This document shows positions 36,330-44,693 of a stretch of 64,000 nt of DNA, piece after piece. The notes under the pieces are model-generated. The model was given only the letters and a program-made list of their open reading frames with translations, was not told where the DNA came from and made no database searches. Both the position numbers and the translations under genes were made by a program. Each line of letters opens with the position of its first letter. Positions within the stretch are counted from its first letter, which is position 1. The DNA is from CAMEON01 sp045531965 (GTDB taxonomy: Bacteria; Bacillota; Clostridia; Oscillospirales; CAG-272): positions 1 to 64,000 of the forward strand of contig JAZSFA010000045.1 in NCBI GenBank assembly GCA_045531965.1, written 5' to 3'.

Positions 36330-36529
36330 TAAATTGTTGTTTACCAGGGGCATCGCCCCTGGACCCCACCAAGAACCTTTTTGAAAAAAGGTTCTTGTAA
36401 CTCCAAAAACTTTTTGAAAAACATATATTCATCAATGCTATTTTTCTTTTTTGAAAGTTCTTGGAGGTGGTTTGGAGGAACCTTCTTGCAAGAAGGTTCC
36501 TCCAAGCGTACCCCATAAACAACAATTTA
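36330..36529. repeat. Complete MITE-like element with 14-bp terminal inverted repeats
   Basis: The 200-bp element is bounded by TAAATTGTTGTTTA (36330-36343) and its exact reverse complement TAAACAACAATTTA (36516-36529). Inside are three hairpins: CCAGGGGC/GCCCCTGG (36344-36362), CAAGAACC...GGTTCTTG (36370-36397) and a 34-bp perfect palindrome (36472-36505). Each end begins or finishes with TA, as expected for insertion into a TA dinucleotide in the IS630/mariner manner. There is no coding capacity. Related copies lie at 1-139, 476-610, 14736-14767, 48298-48380 and perhaps 62934-62964. This element fills the 305-base gap between the GyrB-like gene and paralog A. Confidence 0.75.
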
Positions 36530-36539
36530 TAGAGCTCAC

Positions 36540-38564
36540 TTAAATATCCGCGTCCTTGGCGTATTCCTGACCATGCAGGGCGATAAACGCCTTTCTGGCG
36601 GGCAGGTCGTCGCCCAGGAGGGTGTCGAACATGACAGCGGTAGATGCGGCGTCGGTGGGGGTCACGCGGATGAGGTGACGGGTGGCGGGATCCATGGTAG
36701 TGTAGGACATCATCTGAGGGGAGTTTTCACCCAAACCTTTAGAACGTTTGATGGTATATCGACTGTTGCCCAATTCTTTCAAAAGATTGGCTTTTTCAAA
36801 TTCATCGTAAGCATACAGCGTCTCATTCTTGGTCTTGATCTCAAACAAAGGAGTTTCCGCGATGAACACTTTGCCTTCCTGCAGAAGAGTAGGCAGGAGA
36901 CGGTAGAACAAGGTGAGCAGCAGGGTGCGGATTTGGAATCCGTCTTCGTCCGCATCGGTGCAAAGGATGATCTTGGACCAGCGAAGCTGACTCAGGTCAA
37001 AGGTTGCCAGATCCTTTTTTTCTTTGGCTGCTTTACCTTCGATCTCTACACCGCAACCGATGACACGGAGCAGATCGGTAATGATTTCGCTCTTGAAAAT
37101 GCGCTCGTAGTCTGCCTTGAGACAGTTCAGGGTTTTACCGCGCACGGGGATAACCGCCTGAAATTCGGCGTTTCTTGCCAGCTTGACTGAGGTCAGAGCC
37201 GAGTCACCTTCCACGATATAAAGCTCGCGCAGTGCGGGATCCTTGGAGCGGCAACTGACGAACTTTTCCACTCGATTGGAAATATCCACGTTGCCGATCA
37301 GCTTCTTTTTGATGATGTTGGAGCGAGTAGTTTCTGCGGTCTCCCGCGCCTTTTTATTCAGCAGTACCTGACCGATAAAAGCTTCGGTTTCTACGGGATG
37401 TTCGATGAAATAAACTTCCAACTGGTTCTTCAGGAACTCGTACATGGCACTTTGAATAAAGGTGTTGGTGATTGCTTTCTTGGTTTGATTAGCGTAGGAA
37501 GTTTGCGTCGAGAAGGAGTTGATCACGATGATCAAACTCTCGGCAATGTCCTGGAAGGGGATTTTGGTGTCTCCTTTGTATTTGCCATTGTTTTTCAGGT
37601 ATTTTTCCACAGCATACTGAAAAGCAAGCTGTACCGCCTTGGCAGGTGAACCGCCTTGCTCGAGAAAACTGGAATTATGGTAGTATTCCGCCATTCGAAC
37701 CTTGGAAGACGCACAAAACACAAAGTCTGCCTTGAGACGGTAATCTTCTTTGTCGTCTCGGTCGCGTCCCTGGGTTTCAAGATGCCAGGAAACCGGCTGT
37801 ATCAACGCCGCATCTCCTACAGTCTCCTTGACGTAGTCGGCGATACCTTCCGCATAAAGAAAGGAGTGATTTTCAAAGGTGCCATCAGCTTTTTCGAATG
37901 CCAGATCAAAACGGATTCCCGCGTTGACCACTGCCTGACGGTGGAGAAGATCTTTGAAAAATTCCAAGGGAATGTCGATGTCAGTAAAAACCTCCAGATC
38001 GGGCTTCCAACGAATGACGGTACCCGTACGCATGGTCTTCTTATCCAGCGGTTCCTCTTCCAGTTTGGAAACGGCCTTGCCTTTTTTGAATTTGATGCGG
38101 CGGCAGGTTTTGCCGTCGTAGGAAGAAACCGTCATGTACTCCGAGCTGTACTGTGTGGCACAAGCACCCAGACCGTTGAGTCCCAACGAAAACTCATAAG
38201 CGGAAGCGCCGCTGTTATTATTATATTTACCGCCTGCATACAGCTCACAGTAAATGAGATCCCAGTTCCAGCGCTTTTCCCGCTCGTTCCATCCCAGCGG
38301 AACGCCGCGACCATGGTCGTCTACTTCTAAGGATTTATCCTTGTAGCGGGTGATCTTGATGACCGAGCCGTGTCCTTCTCTTGCCTCGTCAACCGAGTTG
38401 GAAAGGATCTCAAAGAAGGAATGCTCGCATCCCTCCAAGCCGTCAGAACCGAAAATGACAGCGGGCCGTTTGCGGACACGGTCGGCTCCTTTCAGAGAAG
38501 TGATACTGTTATCGTCATAGCCAACAGGCTGTTGGACTTTCTTTTTTGTCGTTGCAGATGCCAT
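36540..38564 (-). CDS. Divergent GyrB/ParE-like type IIA topoisomerase subunit
   Basis: ATPase and TOPRIM subunit of a type II topoisomerase, 674 residues. The GHKL ATPase domain shows EILSNSVDEAREGHG (Bergerat N box) and DDHGRGVP, with GGKYNNNSGASAYEFSLGLNGLG as the ATP lid. The TOPRIM domain reads IVEGDSALTSVKLARN, where classical GyrB/ParE have EGDSAGGSAKQGR, and CTDADEDGFQIRTLLLTLFY carries the metal aspartates. These departures place it in the second, divergent GyrB-like group seen in Clostridia. The matching A subunit is not beside it. AAGGAG precedes the ATG at 38564. It is divergent from the next gene, with a promoter of its own. Confidence 0.88.
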   Translation of the reverse strand: MASATTKKKVQQPVGYDDNSITSLKGADRVRKRPAVIFGSDGLEGCEHSFFEILSNSVDEAREGHGSVIKITRYKDKSLEVDDHGRGVPLGWNEREKRWNWDLIYCELYAGGKYNNNSGASAYEFSLGLNGLGACATQYSSEYMTVSSYDGKTCRRIKFKKGKAVSKLEEEPLDKKTMRTGTVIRWKPDLEVFTDIDIPLEFFKDLLHRQAVVNAGIRFDLAFEKADGTFENHSFLYAEGIADYVKETVGDAALIQPVSWHLETQGRDRDDKEDYRLKADFVFCASSKVRMAEYYHNSSFLEQGGSPAKAVQLAFQYAVEKYLKNNGKYKGDTKIPFQDIAESLIIVINSFSTQTSYANQTKKAITNTFIQSAMYEFLKNQLEVYFIEHPVETEAFIGQVLLNKKARETAETTRSNIIKKKLIGNVDISNRVEKFVSCRSKDPALRELYIVEGDSALTSVKLARNAEFQAVIPVRGKTLNCLKADYERIFKSEIITDLLRVIGCGVEIEGKAAKEKKDLATFDLSQLRWSKIILCTDADEDGFQIRTLLLTLFYRLLPTLLQEGKVFIAETPLFEIKTKNETLYAYDEFEKANLLKELGNSRYTIKRSKGLGENSPQMMSYTTMDPATRHLIRVTPTDAASTAVMFDTLLGDDLPARKAFIALHGQEYAKDADI

Positions 38565-38622
38565 ATATGCTCCTTGTTTTATCATCATTTATAATCAATA
38601 GTCTAAAAAATCTATCCATATT

Positions 38623-38651
38623 ATTATAACATACATTTCCGTAAATTTCAA
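38623..38651 (-). promoter_or_regulatory. Promoter of the GyrB-like gene
   Basis: Read on the minus strand: TTGAAA at 38651-38646, a 17-base spacer, and TATAAT at 38628-38623. Confidence 0.85.
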
Positions 38652-38709
38652 GAGGGATAGGCATAAACTTTTTTTGAACAAGATCAGGCAGACCGACGAA
38701 TGTCAATGG

Positions 38710-38738
38710 TTGACAAAATGCTTTTCCCGTGATATAAT
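38710..38738 (+). promoter_or_regulatory. Promoter of the PP2C-like gene
   Basis: TTGACA at 38710-38715, a 17-base spacer, and TATAAT at 38733-38738. It lies inside the frame that would extend the gene to an ATG at 38674, so the transcript cannot include that ATG. This supports the GTG start at 38761. Confidence 0.9.
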
Positions 38739-38760
38739 CAAGAAAAAGGAGGTGGCGATA

Positions 38761-40878
38761 GTGGAAGGTACTGTGTCTTTGACCAAACGATCTGCAGGAG
38801 GGGCGTTTCTCTCTGAGAACCGAGAAGCTTATGAATTGATTTCAGATGCTCATCCGATAGTGACGGACAAGCTCTTACTTGCGGTTAATGGCTACGCCCC
38901 TGAGGACGGCATGCGCCCTCCTACCTTCACGGTTGCCATGGGCGGCGTTGAAGGACTGTACGAAAAACTTTACCGTGAATTGATCGAGTCCAACGACATA
39001 CACGACCACGTTCTGAGATTAACTTTTGGTGAAATGGAGGGACGCCAGACTCACCCTTTGGCGCGTTATAGTGCAGCCTTGGCAGAGCTCGAAGCGTTGG
39101 ATATTTTAACATGTTGGTCTGAAAAAGATGAGAACGTCCTTCCGCCTGAAATCTGTGCTGAGCGTCTCGCCAAAGAGATTCCCCAATGTATTGATGCCCT
39201 TCGGGATGTGATTAGAACTGAAACGGGACCTCGTCCCGGCAGTGAGCGATTTTTTAACGTTTCCTTAGGGGCTTGCCGTGTCTCTCCTGTGGGAAACGGC
39301 GTATATTATGTGGATGTGTTCTCCGCCGGAGATTTTTCACTATTCCTTTTGGATGCACAGGGAATGCGTCCTCTGTGGATTCGGGAAACCGCGTTGATCA
39401 CCTGCGGTGGTGGTGCTGAGGTGGTCACCGAGAGGTTGATCCTTCAGCATCCGGAACCGTTTGCCCTGTTCTTGCTGTCCAAGGGAATCTGTGAGCCGTC
39501 AACCGCAGATCAGCGAGGGATATCTGAACATCCCGGACTGATTTGGCGACATCGCATGCGCATGGAGGAACTGTTCGTCCGTCTTCTGACGACTGGGAAT
39601 GATCCACTGGAAGTTGCGGATGCCGCCGTACAGCTGTTGGCAGGAAGATGTCACGGATGGGATAGCGTTTCGGGTGCGTTTTTGATTTGCGGAGGTAGTT
39701 ACGAATCCCTCAAAGTAGCCTGTCAGCCCCGTTTGACCCGTCTTGAGCATATGATTGCCCTCTTTCCGCGAGGATATGATCCCGAGCATATGCCGCAACC
39801 GATGGGCAAAGAGACTGTAGAAAAGGCGTTTGTTCAGGGTGTTTTTCGTACGAGACCTCGTATACTTGAAAAAACCAAGGAGACTTTGTCTGTTCTGGCG
39901 ACTGAAATGCTGAAGAATGAGATGGACGGGACACCGTGTGACGTGCGTCAAGCCCCCGATCTTTTGACGCCTGATGATGTGCGTGCTGTTTTTGTTGTGT
40001 TTGACAGTCAAAACACGACCGATCGCCAAAAACTTTCAGCCAACAAGGGACACATCCGTGACCTTCTGTCAGAGCATTGGCTGACTTTGCGTCCCCTGCT
40101 TGCCGAAGACATTCAGGCTGACCCTTCCGGAGCTTTGGCGTATGACGCTTGCCTGAGACTGCAAAAATACGTGAATCGGTTGACGGCATACAGAAGAACG
40201 CTTATGGAAGAATTGCAACGTCATCTGACCCTTGATCTCGAAACTTTGATGTTCCAAAAGGACGACTGGCTACGGGGCAGGGGCGGCGACGATAGCGTGG
40301 GCGCTTGGTTTGATGCTGTGGGGAAAGACTTGTCTGCACAGGTGGATAAGACCCGCAAGGAATGGAATCGTTTGTCAGAATGCTTGCGTAGTATGCGGTC
40401 AGCGTATACAGAGGAACGGGATCGCCTGTTTGCTTCGGATACTAAAAAGCAAGGATGTACGTGGAAAGATACATATTCGCAGATATTGGATGGCACACTG
40501 GATGCTGATTCTTGGTTCAGGTATCAACATGCCATTGAAACACGGATTCCCGCTTACAGCGAGCTTCTGAAAGTGATCAAAACGCTCTCAGAGAGAAACG
40601 GCGAATTGTGTGAACGTATCCGTGAACGTGCCGCTGAGAGAAAAACGGCAAGCACCATCGCTGAAGCAGAGCACTGGCAGACCCAATGCCTACTGGGCGC
40701 TTTGCGGGAAGATTCTGCGTGGGGAGACACTTGCCTTGCCATGATTGATAATGGTATTCGAAATGAATACCGAGCGGCGGTTCGACGTTGGCAGGAGGAG
40801 ACAGAGTTGCTTGTGCGGCAAAAGGATGCTTTTGAGAGTTACCGAACAATGTACGGTATGTATTGCACAGAATTATAA
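38761..40878 (+). CDS. Large protein with a degenerate PP2C-phosphatase-like N-terminal half
   Basis: Cytosolic protein of 705 residues, not recognised as a named family. In the first 320 residues the order of motifs follows PP2C phosphatases: LLLAVNGY where PP2C has VxDGMGG, VDVFSAGDFSLFLLD where it has the GDSR strand, FALFLLSKGICE where it has LLLCSDGL, and GWDSVSGAFLI where it has DNxTxxxV. The metal-binding aspartates are replaced (DG to NG, SDG to SKG, DN to DS), so catalysis is doubtful. Residues 400-705 are mostly helical. The GTG start has AAAAAGGAGGTG before it and a promoter that overlaps the longer frame. It may be a pseudo-enzyme or scaffold; this is inference. Confidence 0.55.
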   Translation: MEGTVSLTKRSAGGAFLSENREAYELISDAHPIVTDKLLLAVNGYAPEDGMRPPTFTVAMGGVEGLYEKLYRELIESNDIHDHVLRLTFGEMEGRQTHPLARYSAALAELEALDILTCWSEKDENVLPPEICAERLAKEIPQCIDALRDVIRTETGPRPGSERFFNVSLGACRVSPVGNGVYYVDVFSAGDFSLFLLDAQGMRPLWIRETALITCGGGAEVVTERLILQHPEPFALFLLSKGICEPSTADQRGISEHPGLIWRHRMRMEELFVRLLTTGNDPLEVADAAVQLLAGRCHGWDSVSGAFLICGGSYESLKVACQPRLTRLEHMIALFPRGYDPEHMPQPMGKETVEKAFVQGVFRTRPRILEKTKETLSVLATEMLKNEMDGTPCDVRQAPDLLTPDDVRAVFVVFDSQNTTDRQKLSANKGHIRDLLSEHWLTLRPLLAEDIQADPSGALAYDACLRLQKYVNRLTAYRRTLMEELQRHLTLDLETLMFQKDDWLRGRGGDDSVGAWFDAVGKDLSAQVDKTRKEWNRLSECLRSMRSAYTEERDRLFASDTKKQGCTWKDTYSQILDGTLDADSWFRYQHAIETRIPAYSELLKVIKTLSERNGELCERIRERAAERKTASTIAEAEHWQTQCLLGALREDSAWGDTCLAMIDNGIRNEYRAAVRRWQEETELLVRQKDAFESYRTMYGMYCTEL

Positions 40879-40939
40879 CAGTTTTTGCGGAGGTTCTAAG
40901 GATCTCCGCAAAAAAGTAAAAAATCTTTTCAAAAAGCCC

Positions 40940-40968
40940 TTGACAAACCGAACGAGGTATGATATACT
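40940..40968 (+). promoter_or_regulatory. Promoter of infC-rpmI-rplT
   Basis: TTGACA at 40940-40945, a 17-base spacer, and TATACT at 40963-40968. Confidence 0.9.
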
Positions 40969-40974
40969 GTATCG

Positions 40975-41120
40975 GTAAAGAAGCGAAACCGCCCGGTTTC
41001 CACCCTGCCGCCTATGAGCGCGCTCGGTCAATAGGGTTGGATCCGAAGGATCCGAACCAACCGTTCCCACCGTAGGTGGAAGTGTGTGCCGGGGCTTTGC
41101 GCTTCGGTGCAATTTTTATT
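40975..41120 (+). promoter_or_regulatory. L20-type leader of the infC operon
   Basis: The 160-base leader in front of infC is rich in paired segments: GGATCCGAAGGATCC at 41039-41053, and TTCCACC (40999-41005) with GGTGGAA (41076-41082). A GC-rich hairpin followed by TTTTTATTTT stands just before the infC ribosome site. Position, size and layout match the L20 leader by which L20 represses this operon in Firmicutes through an attenuator. The assignment rests on context and visible pairing, not on a covariance search. Confidence 0.6.
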
Positions 41121-41136
41121 TTGGAGGTGTGTACCT

Positions 41137-41673
41137 ATCGCAAACAATGCTAAAGAAGCCCAGACCCCCATCAACGAGGCGATCAATCTTCCTGAAGTAA
41201 GAGTGATCAACACCGATGGCGAACCCTTGGGCATCATGAGCTCTAAGGAAGCTCAGAAGCTGGCTTATGAGAAAGATATGGACCTGGTTTTGATCGCGCC
41301 TCAGGCAAATCCCCCTGTGGTCAAGATCATGGACTATGGCAAGTATCTGTTTGAAAAGCAGAAGCGTGAAAAAGAAGCTAAGAAGAAGCAACAGACCATT
41401 GAGGTCAAGGAGATTCAGCTCTCCTGCCGCATTGATACCCACGACTATGAAACCAAGCTCAATCAGGCGAAGAAATTTCTGACAAGCGGCAATAAGGTTC
41501 GTGTGGTGTTGAAGTTCAAGGGTCGTGAGATGAGCCACCAGGCCATCGGACGCGAGCTTCTAGAGCGTTTTCAGGCGGATGCCGCAGAGGTTGGACAGTG
41601 CGAAAAGAAACCCGTGCTTGACGGACGCTTCATGAGCATGATCATCAATCCTCTCTCGAACAAAGCTAAATAA
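41137..41673 (+). CDS. infC: Translation initiation factor IF-3, apparent AUC start
   Basis: Binds the 30S subunit, prevents premature 50S joining and checks the start codon; 178 residues. The N-domain begins at INEAINLPEVRVI and contains YGKYLFEKQKREKEAKKK as the linker. The C-domain has VKFKGREMSHQ-like VLKFKGREMSHQAIG. No ATG, GTG or TTG with a ribosome site exists in frame; the perfect TTGGAGGTG at 41121-41129 points to ATC at 41137. Non-canonical start codons are an established feature of infC (AUU in E. coli), allowing IF-3 to limit its own synthesis. In-frame GTGs at 41086 and 41107 lack a ribosome site. Confidence 0.93.
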   Translation: MANNAKEAQTPINEAINLPEVRVINTDGEPLGIMSSKEAQKLAYEKDMDLVLIAPQANPPVVKIMDYGKYLFEKQKREKEAKKKQQTIEVKEIQLSCRIDTHDYETKLNQAKKFLTSGNKVRVVLKFKGREMSHQAIGRELLERFQADAAEVGQCEKKPVLDGRFMSMIINPLSNKAK

Positions 41674-41735
41674 TGTTCGATAGGTTTTAAACCATAACAA
41701 AAAAATTATTATAACACGAAAGAAGGAACACAAAA

Positions 41736-41930
41736 ATGGGAAAGGTTAAGACACATCGCGCTTCTGCCAAGAGATTTTCCGTTACCGGAACCGGCAAAGT
41801 GAAGATCAACCACTGCCACCACCGCCACAACCTGGGCAAGAAGACCGCGAAGAGAAAGAGACATCTTCGCACCGCAAGCATTCTGAGTGACGCAATGACT
41901 GCGAACATCAGAGCTATGATCCAGAAGTGA
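41736..41930 (+). CDS. rpmI: Ribosomal protein L35
   Basis: Small basic 50S protein of 64 residues beginning MGKVKTHRASAKRF and carrying HNLGKKTAKRKRHLR, the family core. GAAAGAAGG precedes the start. It lies second in the conserved infC-rpmI-rplT operon, 62 bases after infC and 30 before rplT. Confidence 0.97.
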   Translation: MGKVKTHRASAKRFSVTGTGKVKINHCHHRHNLGKKTAKRKRHLRTASILSDAMTANIRAMIQK

Positions 41931-41960
41931 TCGGGAACGACGAAAAGGAGGAAATGAACA

Positions 41961-42314
41961 ATGGCAAGAGTTAAGGGCGCAATGATGACCCGTAAGAGAA
42001 GAAACAAGGTTCTGAAGGCTGCTAAGGGTTACTGGGGTAGCAAGTCCAAGCACTTCAAGATGGCTAAGCAAGCCGTCATGAAGAGTGGCAACTACGCTTT
42101 CGCCGGTCGCCGCATGAAGAAGAGAGATTTCCGCCGTCTGTGGATCACTCGTATTTCTGCTGCTTGCAAGGCTAACGGCATGAACTACTCTACTTTCATG
42201 AATGGTCTGAAGAAGGCAGGTATTACTTTGAACCGCAAGATGCTCTCTGAGATCGCCATCGCTGATGCTGCTGCATTCACCGCTCTTTGCGAGCAGGCTA
42301 AGGCAGCTCTGTAA
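41961..42314 (+). CDS. rplT: Ribosomal protein L20
   Basis: Early 50S assembly protein of 117 residues that binds 23S rRNA and also, in Firmicutes, the operon leader as a repressor. The N-terminal basic extension MARVKGAMMTRKRRNKVLKAAKGYWG and FRRLWITRISAACKANGMNYS are diagnostic. AAAAGGAGG precedes the start. It closes the infC operon before a strong terminator. Confidence 0.97.
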   Translation: MARVKGAMMTRKRRNKVLKAAKGYWGSKSKHFKMAKQAVMKSGNYAFAGRRMKKRDFRRLWITRISAACKANGMNYSTFMNGLKKAGITLNRKMLSEIAIADAAAFTALCEQAKAAL

Positions 42315-42325
42315 GCTATTTTGAT

Positions 42326-42355
42326 AAAAACCCGGACAGGTTGTGCCGGGTTTTT
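42326..42355 (+). terminator. Terminator of infC-rpmI-rplT
   Basis: AAAAACCCGG (42326-42335) pairs perfectly with CCGGGTTTTT (42346-42355), ending in a T-run, 11 bases after rplT. Confidence 0.92.
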
Positions 42356-42399
42356 GTCATAGAATGGGGGTGTTCATTTGCCCCGGAAAGGAGGAAATT

Positions 42400-43248
42400 A
42401 TGGGCTTTTTCTATCAAGGAGAGGTTGTTGTTTCGCGGCAAAACCGCCGTGTGGTTGACCTTTGCAAACTGGAAGACCGCAAAACAAGACAGGCACAAAA
42501 ACGCTTTCGTTTCGATGGTGTAAAACTGTTCTGCGAAGCAGTGATCAGGGACGTGCCGCTGGTTTGTATCTATCTGCGAAAGAGCAGTATGGAAAGGGTG
42601 GAAAATCGCTTTCGGGAATTGACGGGACGATTGCCCGAAACGGTCACTTGCCCGGCTTACGTGTTGGCCGACGAGCTTTTTGATCGAATTTCTACGGAAA
42701 ATGCCCCCGAAGGCATTATTTGTGTGGCGGAATATATTGACAGATTCCATAAAAAGTATATAATAAAGAAGGAAGCTGCGCTTGATCTGCCTGAAGGACC
42801 CATGCTTCTTCTGGAATCTGTCAGAGATCCCCTCAATGTGGGGGCAGTCATCCGGACTGCGGCGGCGTTGGGCATTCAGCACTTGATTCTCAGTGAGGAC
42901 TGCGCTGATTTGTATCATCCCAAAACGCTTCGTGCTGCGATGGGTCCGCTATTTTCCCAGTCTGTAACTCGGGTGGATGATCTGACTGCTGCCGTGGAAA
43001 GAATCGTTGCGAGCGGTCGCCGTGTGTTCGCTGCAGCCTTGGATGAGTCGGCGGTTAAGCTGGGCGCTTTGACCTTTGAAAAAGGAGACTGTGTTGTTAT
43101 CGGCAACGAAGGACATGGGCTGTCAGAGGGCTTGATTCGGGCTTGTACCCAAAGCCTCTATATTCCCATGCAGGGCGATACGGAGTCCTTGAACGCCGGT
43201 GTTGCCGCAGCGTTGCTCATGTGGGAATTGTGCAAATCCCATATGTGA
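42400..43248 (+). CDS. SpoU/TrmH-family RNA 2'-O-methyltransferase
   Basis: SPOUT-class S-adenosylmethionine-dependent methyltransferase of 282 residues. An N-terminal substrate-binding domain (about 20-105) precedes the catalytic domain. The three motifs are complete: LESVRDPLNVGAVIRTAAALG, VIGNEGHGLSEGLI and IPMQGDTESLNAGVAAALLMWEL. It is therefore more canonical than the paralog at 13521-14306. The location after rplT matches the ysgA-type rRNA methyltransferase common next to the L20 operon in Firmicutes. GGAAAGGAGG sits before the ATG at 42400. dprA starts 45 bases after its stop. Confidence 0.9.
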   Translation: MGFFYQGEVVVSRQNRRVVDLCKLEDRKTRQAQKRFRFDGVKLFCEAVIRDVPLVCIYLRKSSMERVENRFRELTGRLPETVTCPAYVLADELFDRISTENAPEGIICVAEYIDRFHKKYIIKKEAALDLPEGPMLLLESVRDPLNVGAVIRTAAALGIQHLILSEDCADLYHPKTLRAAMGPLFSQSVTRVDDLTAAVERIVASGRRVFAAALDESAVKLGALTFEKGDCVVIGNEGHGLSEGLIRACTQSLYIPMQGDTESLNAGVAAALLMWELCKSHM

Positions 43249-43293
43249 CTTGATGTTTCCCCTTATGTCATGCCAAAAGAAAGGAGCTTTGCT

Positions 43294-44637
43294 ATGAAAG
43301 ACCGCTTGTTTGAAATATGGTTTTCCTTATGCGTAGGCGCGGCTAACCCTGCTTTTATTCCGTTGATGGATCAGTTTACTCCGTACGAGTTGTTCTCCAT
43401 GGGGGATGATGCCATTCAGGAACTGCCTTGCGATGAAAAGCTGAAACAAACTTTGCGTAACAAAAGCTTGGAGGAAAGTCACCGTATCCAACGCTATTGC
43501 TATGAACATGATGTTCATCTTCTTTTTTGGCTGGATGAAGCTTATCCTAAGGTGTTGCGCTTGATCAAGGATCCTCCGTTGCTCCTTTATTATCGCGGTG
43601 TTTTGCCTGACTTTAACAGGGAACTTTGCATCGCTACCGTGGGAACCAGAACCATGAGCGAATACGGTAAACGGATGTCGTATAAAATAGGGTATGAACT
43701 GGCGACTGCCGGTGCGGTTGTGGTTTCAGGCTTAGCGCTGGGTGTTGACGCTGTTGCTGCGGCAGGCGCGATTGCCTCGGGTGGGCGCACTGTTGCTATC
43801 TTGGGGTGTGGTATTGATATTGTCTATCCCCCTGTTCATGCTACCCTGATGAACGAGATCATTCGACATGGGGCTGTTATGACCGAATATCCACCTGCGG
43901 CACGCCCGTTGGGCTATCATTTTCCGCAAAGAAACCGCATCATTAGCGGGCTTTCTCAGGGAACTGTGGTTATCGAAGCCGATAATGAGTCCGGTGCACT
44001 GATTACCGCCAAAACAGCGATCGCACAGGGAAGAGATATTTATGCGGTTCCGGGTAATGTGGGCGATCCGAACACTTCGGGTACTAACGATCTGATTTTG
44101 GCAGGCGCGGGTGTTGTTTTGAAAGCGCAGGATATTTTGGATAATTATGCTTTCCTATACCGCGATTCTTTGAAATTGACCCGGCTTAAGGCATTGCCGC
44201 CCATTGAAGCACCGAATGAAGCCGTTCTTGAACGGTTGGCAATCTTTGTGAGGCAACCAAAGCGGTCGACAAGCAAGAAACGTCTGCCCTCTCCTACCTC
44301 TTCCGCCAATACCCCGAGCACGCGATCCACGAAATACGAACGAAGCGAAGAATCAAGTCAGAAAGCAGCGGACATGCCCGAGAAAAAGACCGTCATCAAG
44401 CCGCCGGCACCTCCGCCTTCTGTGCCTCGCAAAGGAGACCTGTCAGAGCAAACGCTCCAGTCGCTCTCCGAGACTCAACGAAAAATTTTCGAGCTGATCC
44501 CGTTGGATCATGCCGTGGCGGTGGATTATCTCGCCAAAGCGGGTTACTCGATGTCGGAGATCATGTCTTCTATGACGATGTTGGAGATTAAAGGTTTGGT
44601 TGTCTCCCTCCCCGGAGGTCTGTTTTCCAGAAAATAA
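43294..44637 (+). CDS. dprA: DNA-processing protein DprA (Smf)
   Basis: Loads RecA on incoming single-stranded DNA during transformation; 447 residues. The Rossmann-like core contains ATVGTRTMSEYGKRM, VVSGLALGVDAVAAAGAI, TVAILGCGIDIVYPP and FPQRNRIISGLSQGTVVIEA, all family signatures. A Pro/Ser/Lys-rich linker (about residues 320-380) leads to a C-terminal winged-helix domain of about 60 residues. AAAGGAG precedes the ATG at 43294. Gene order dprA-topA-trmFO is typical of Firmicutes. Its presence alone does not prove competence. Confidence 0.95.
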   Translation: MKDRLFEIWFSLCVGAANPAFIPLMDQFTPYELFSMGDDAIQELPCDEKLKQTLRNKSLEESHRIQRYCYEHDVHLLFWLDEAYPKVLRLIKDPPLLLYYRGVLPDFNRELCIATVGTRTMSEYGKRMSYKIGYELATAGAVVVSGLALGVDAVAAAGAIASGGRTVAILGCGIDIVYPPVHATLMNEIIRHGAVMTEYPPAARPLGYHFPQRNRIISGLSQGTVVIEADNESGALITAKTAIAQGRDIYAVPGNVGDPNTSGTNDLILAGAGVVLKAQDILDNYAFLYRDSLKLTRLKALPPIEAPNEAVLERLAIFVRQPKRSTSKKRLPSPTSSANTPSTRSTKYERSEESSQKAADMPEKKTVIKPPAPPPSVPRKGDLSEQTLQSLSETQRKIFELIPLDHAVAVDYLAKAGYSMSEIMSSMTMLEIKGLVVSLPGGLFSRK

Positions 44638-44693
44638 TACGAATATACGACGAAAGTCAAGAGATAGATACTTGAAAGGATATATACCGAATT

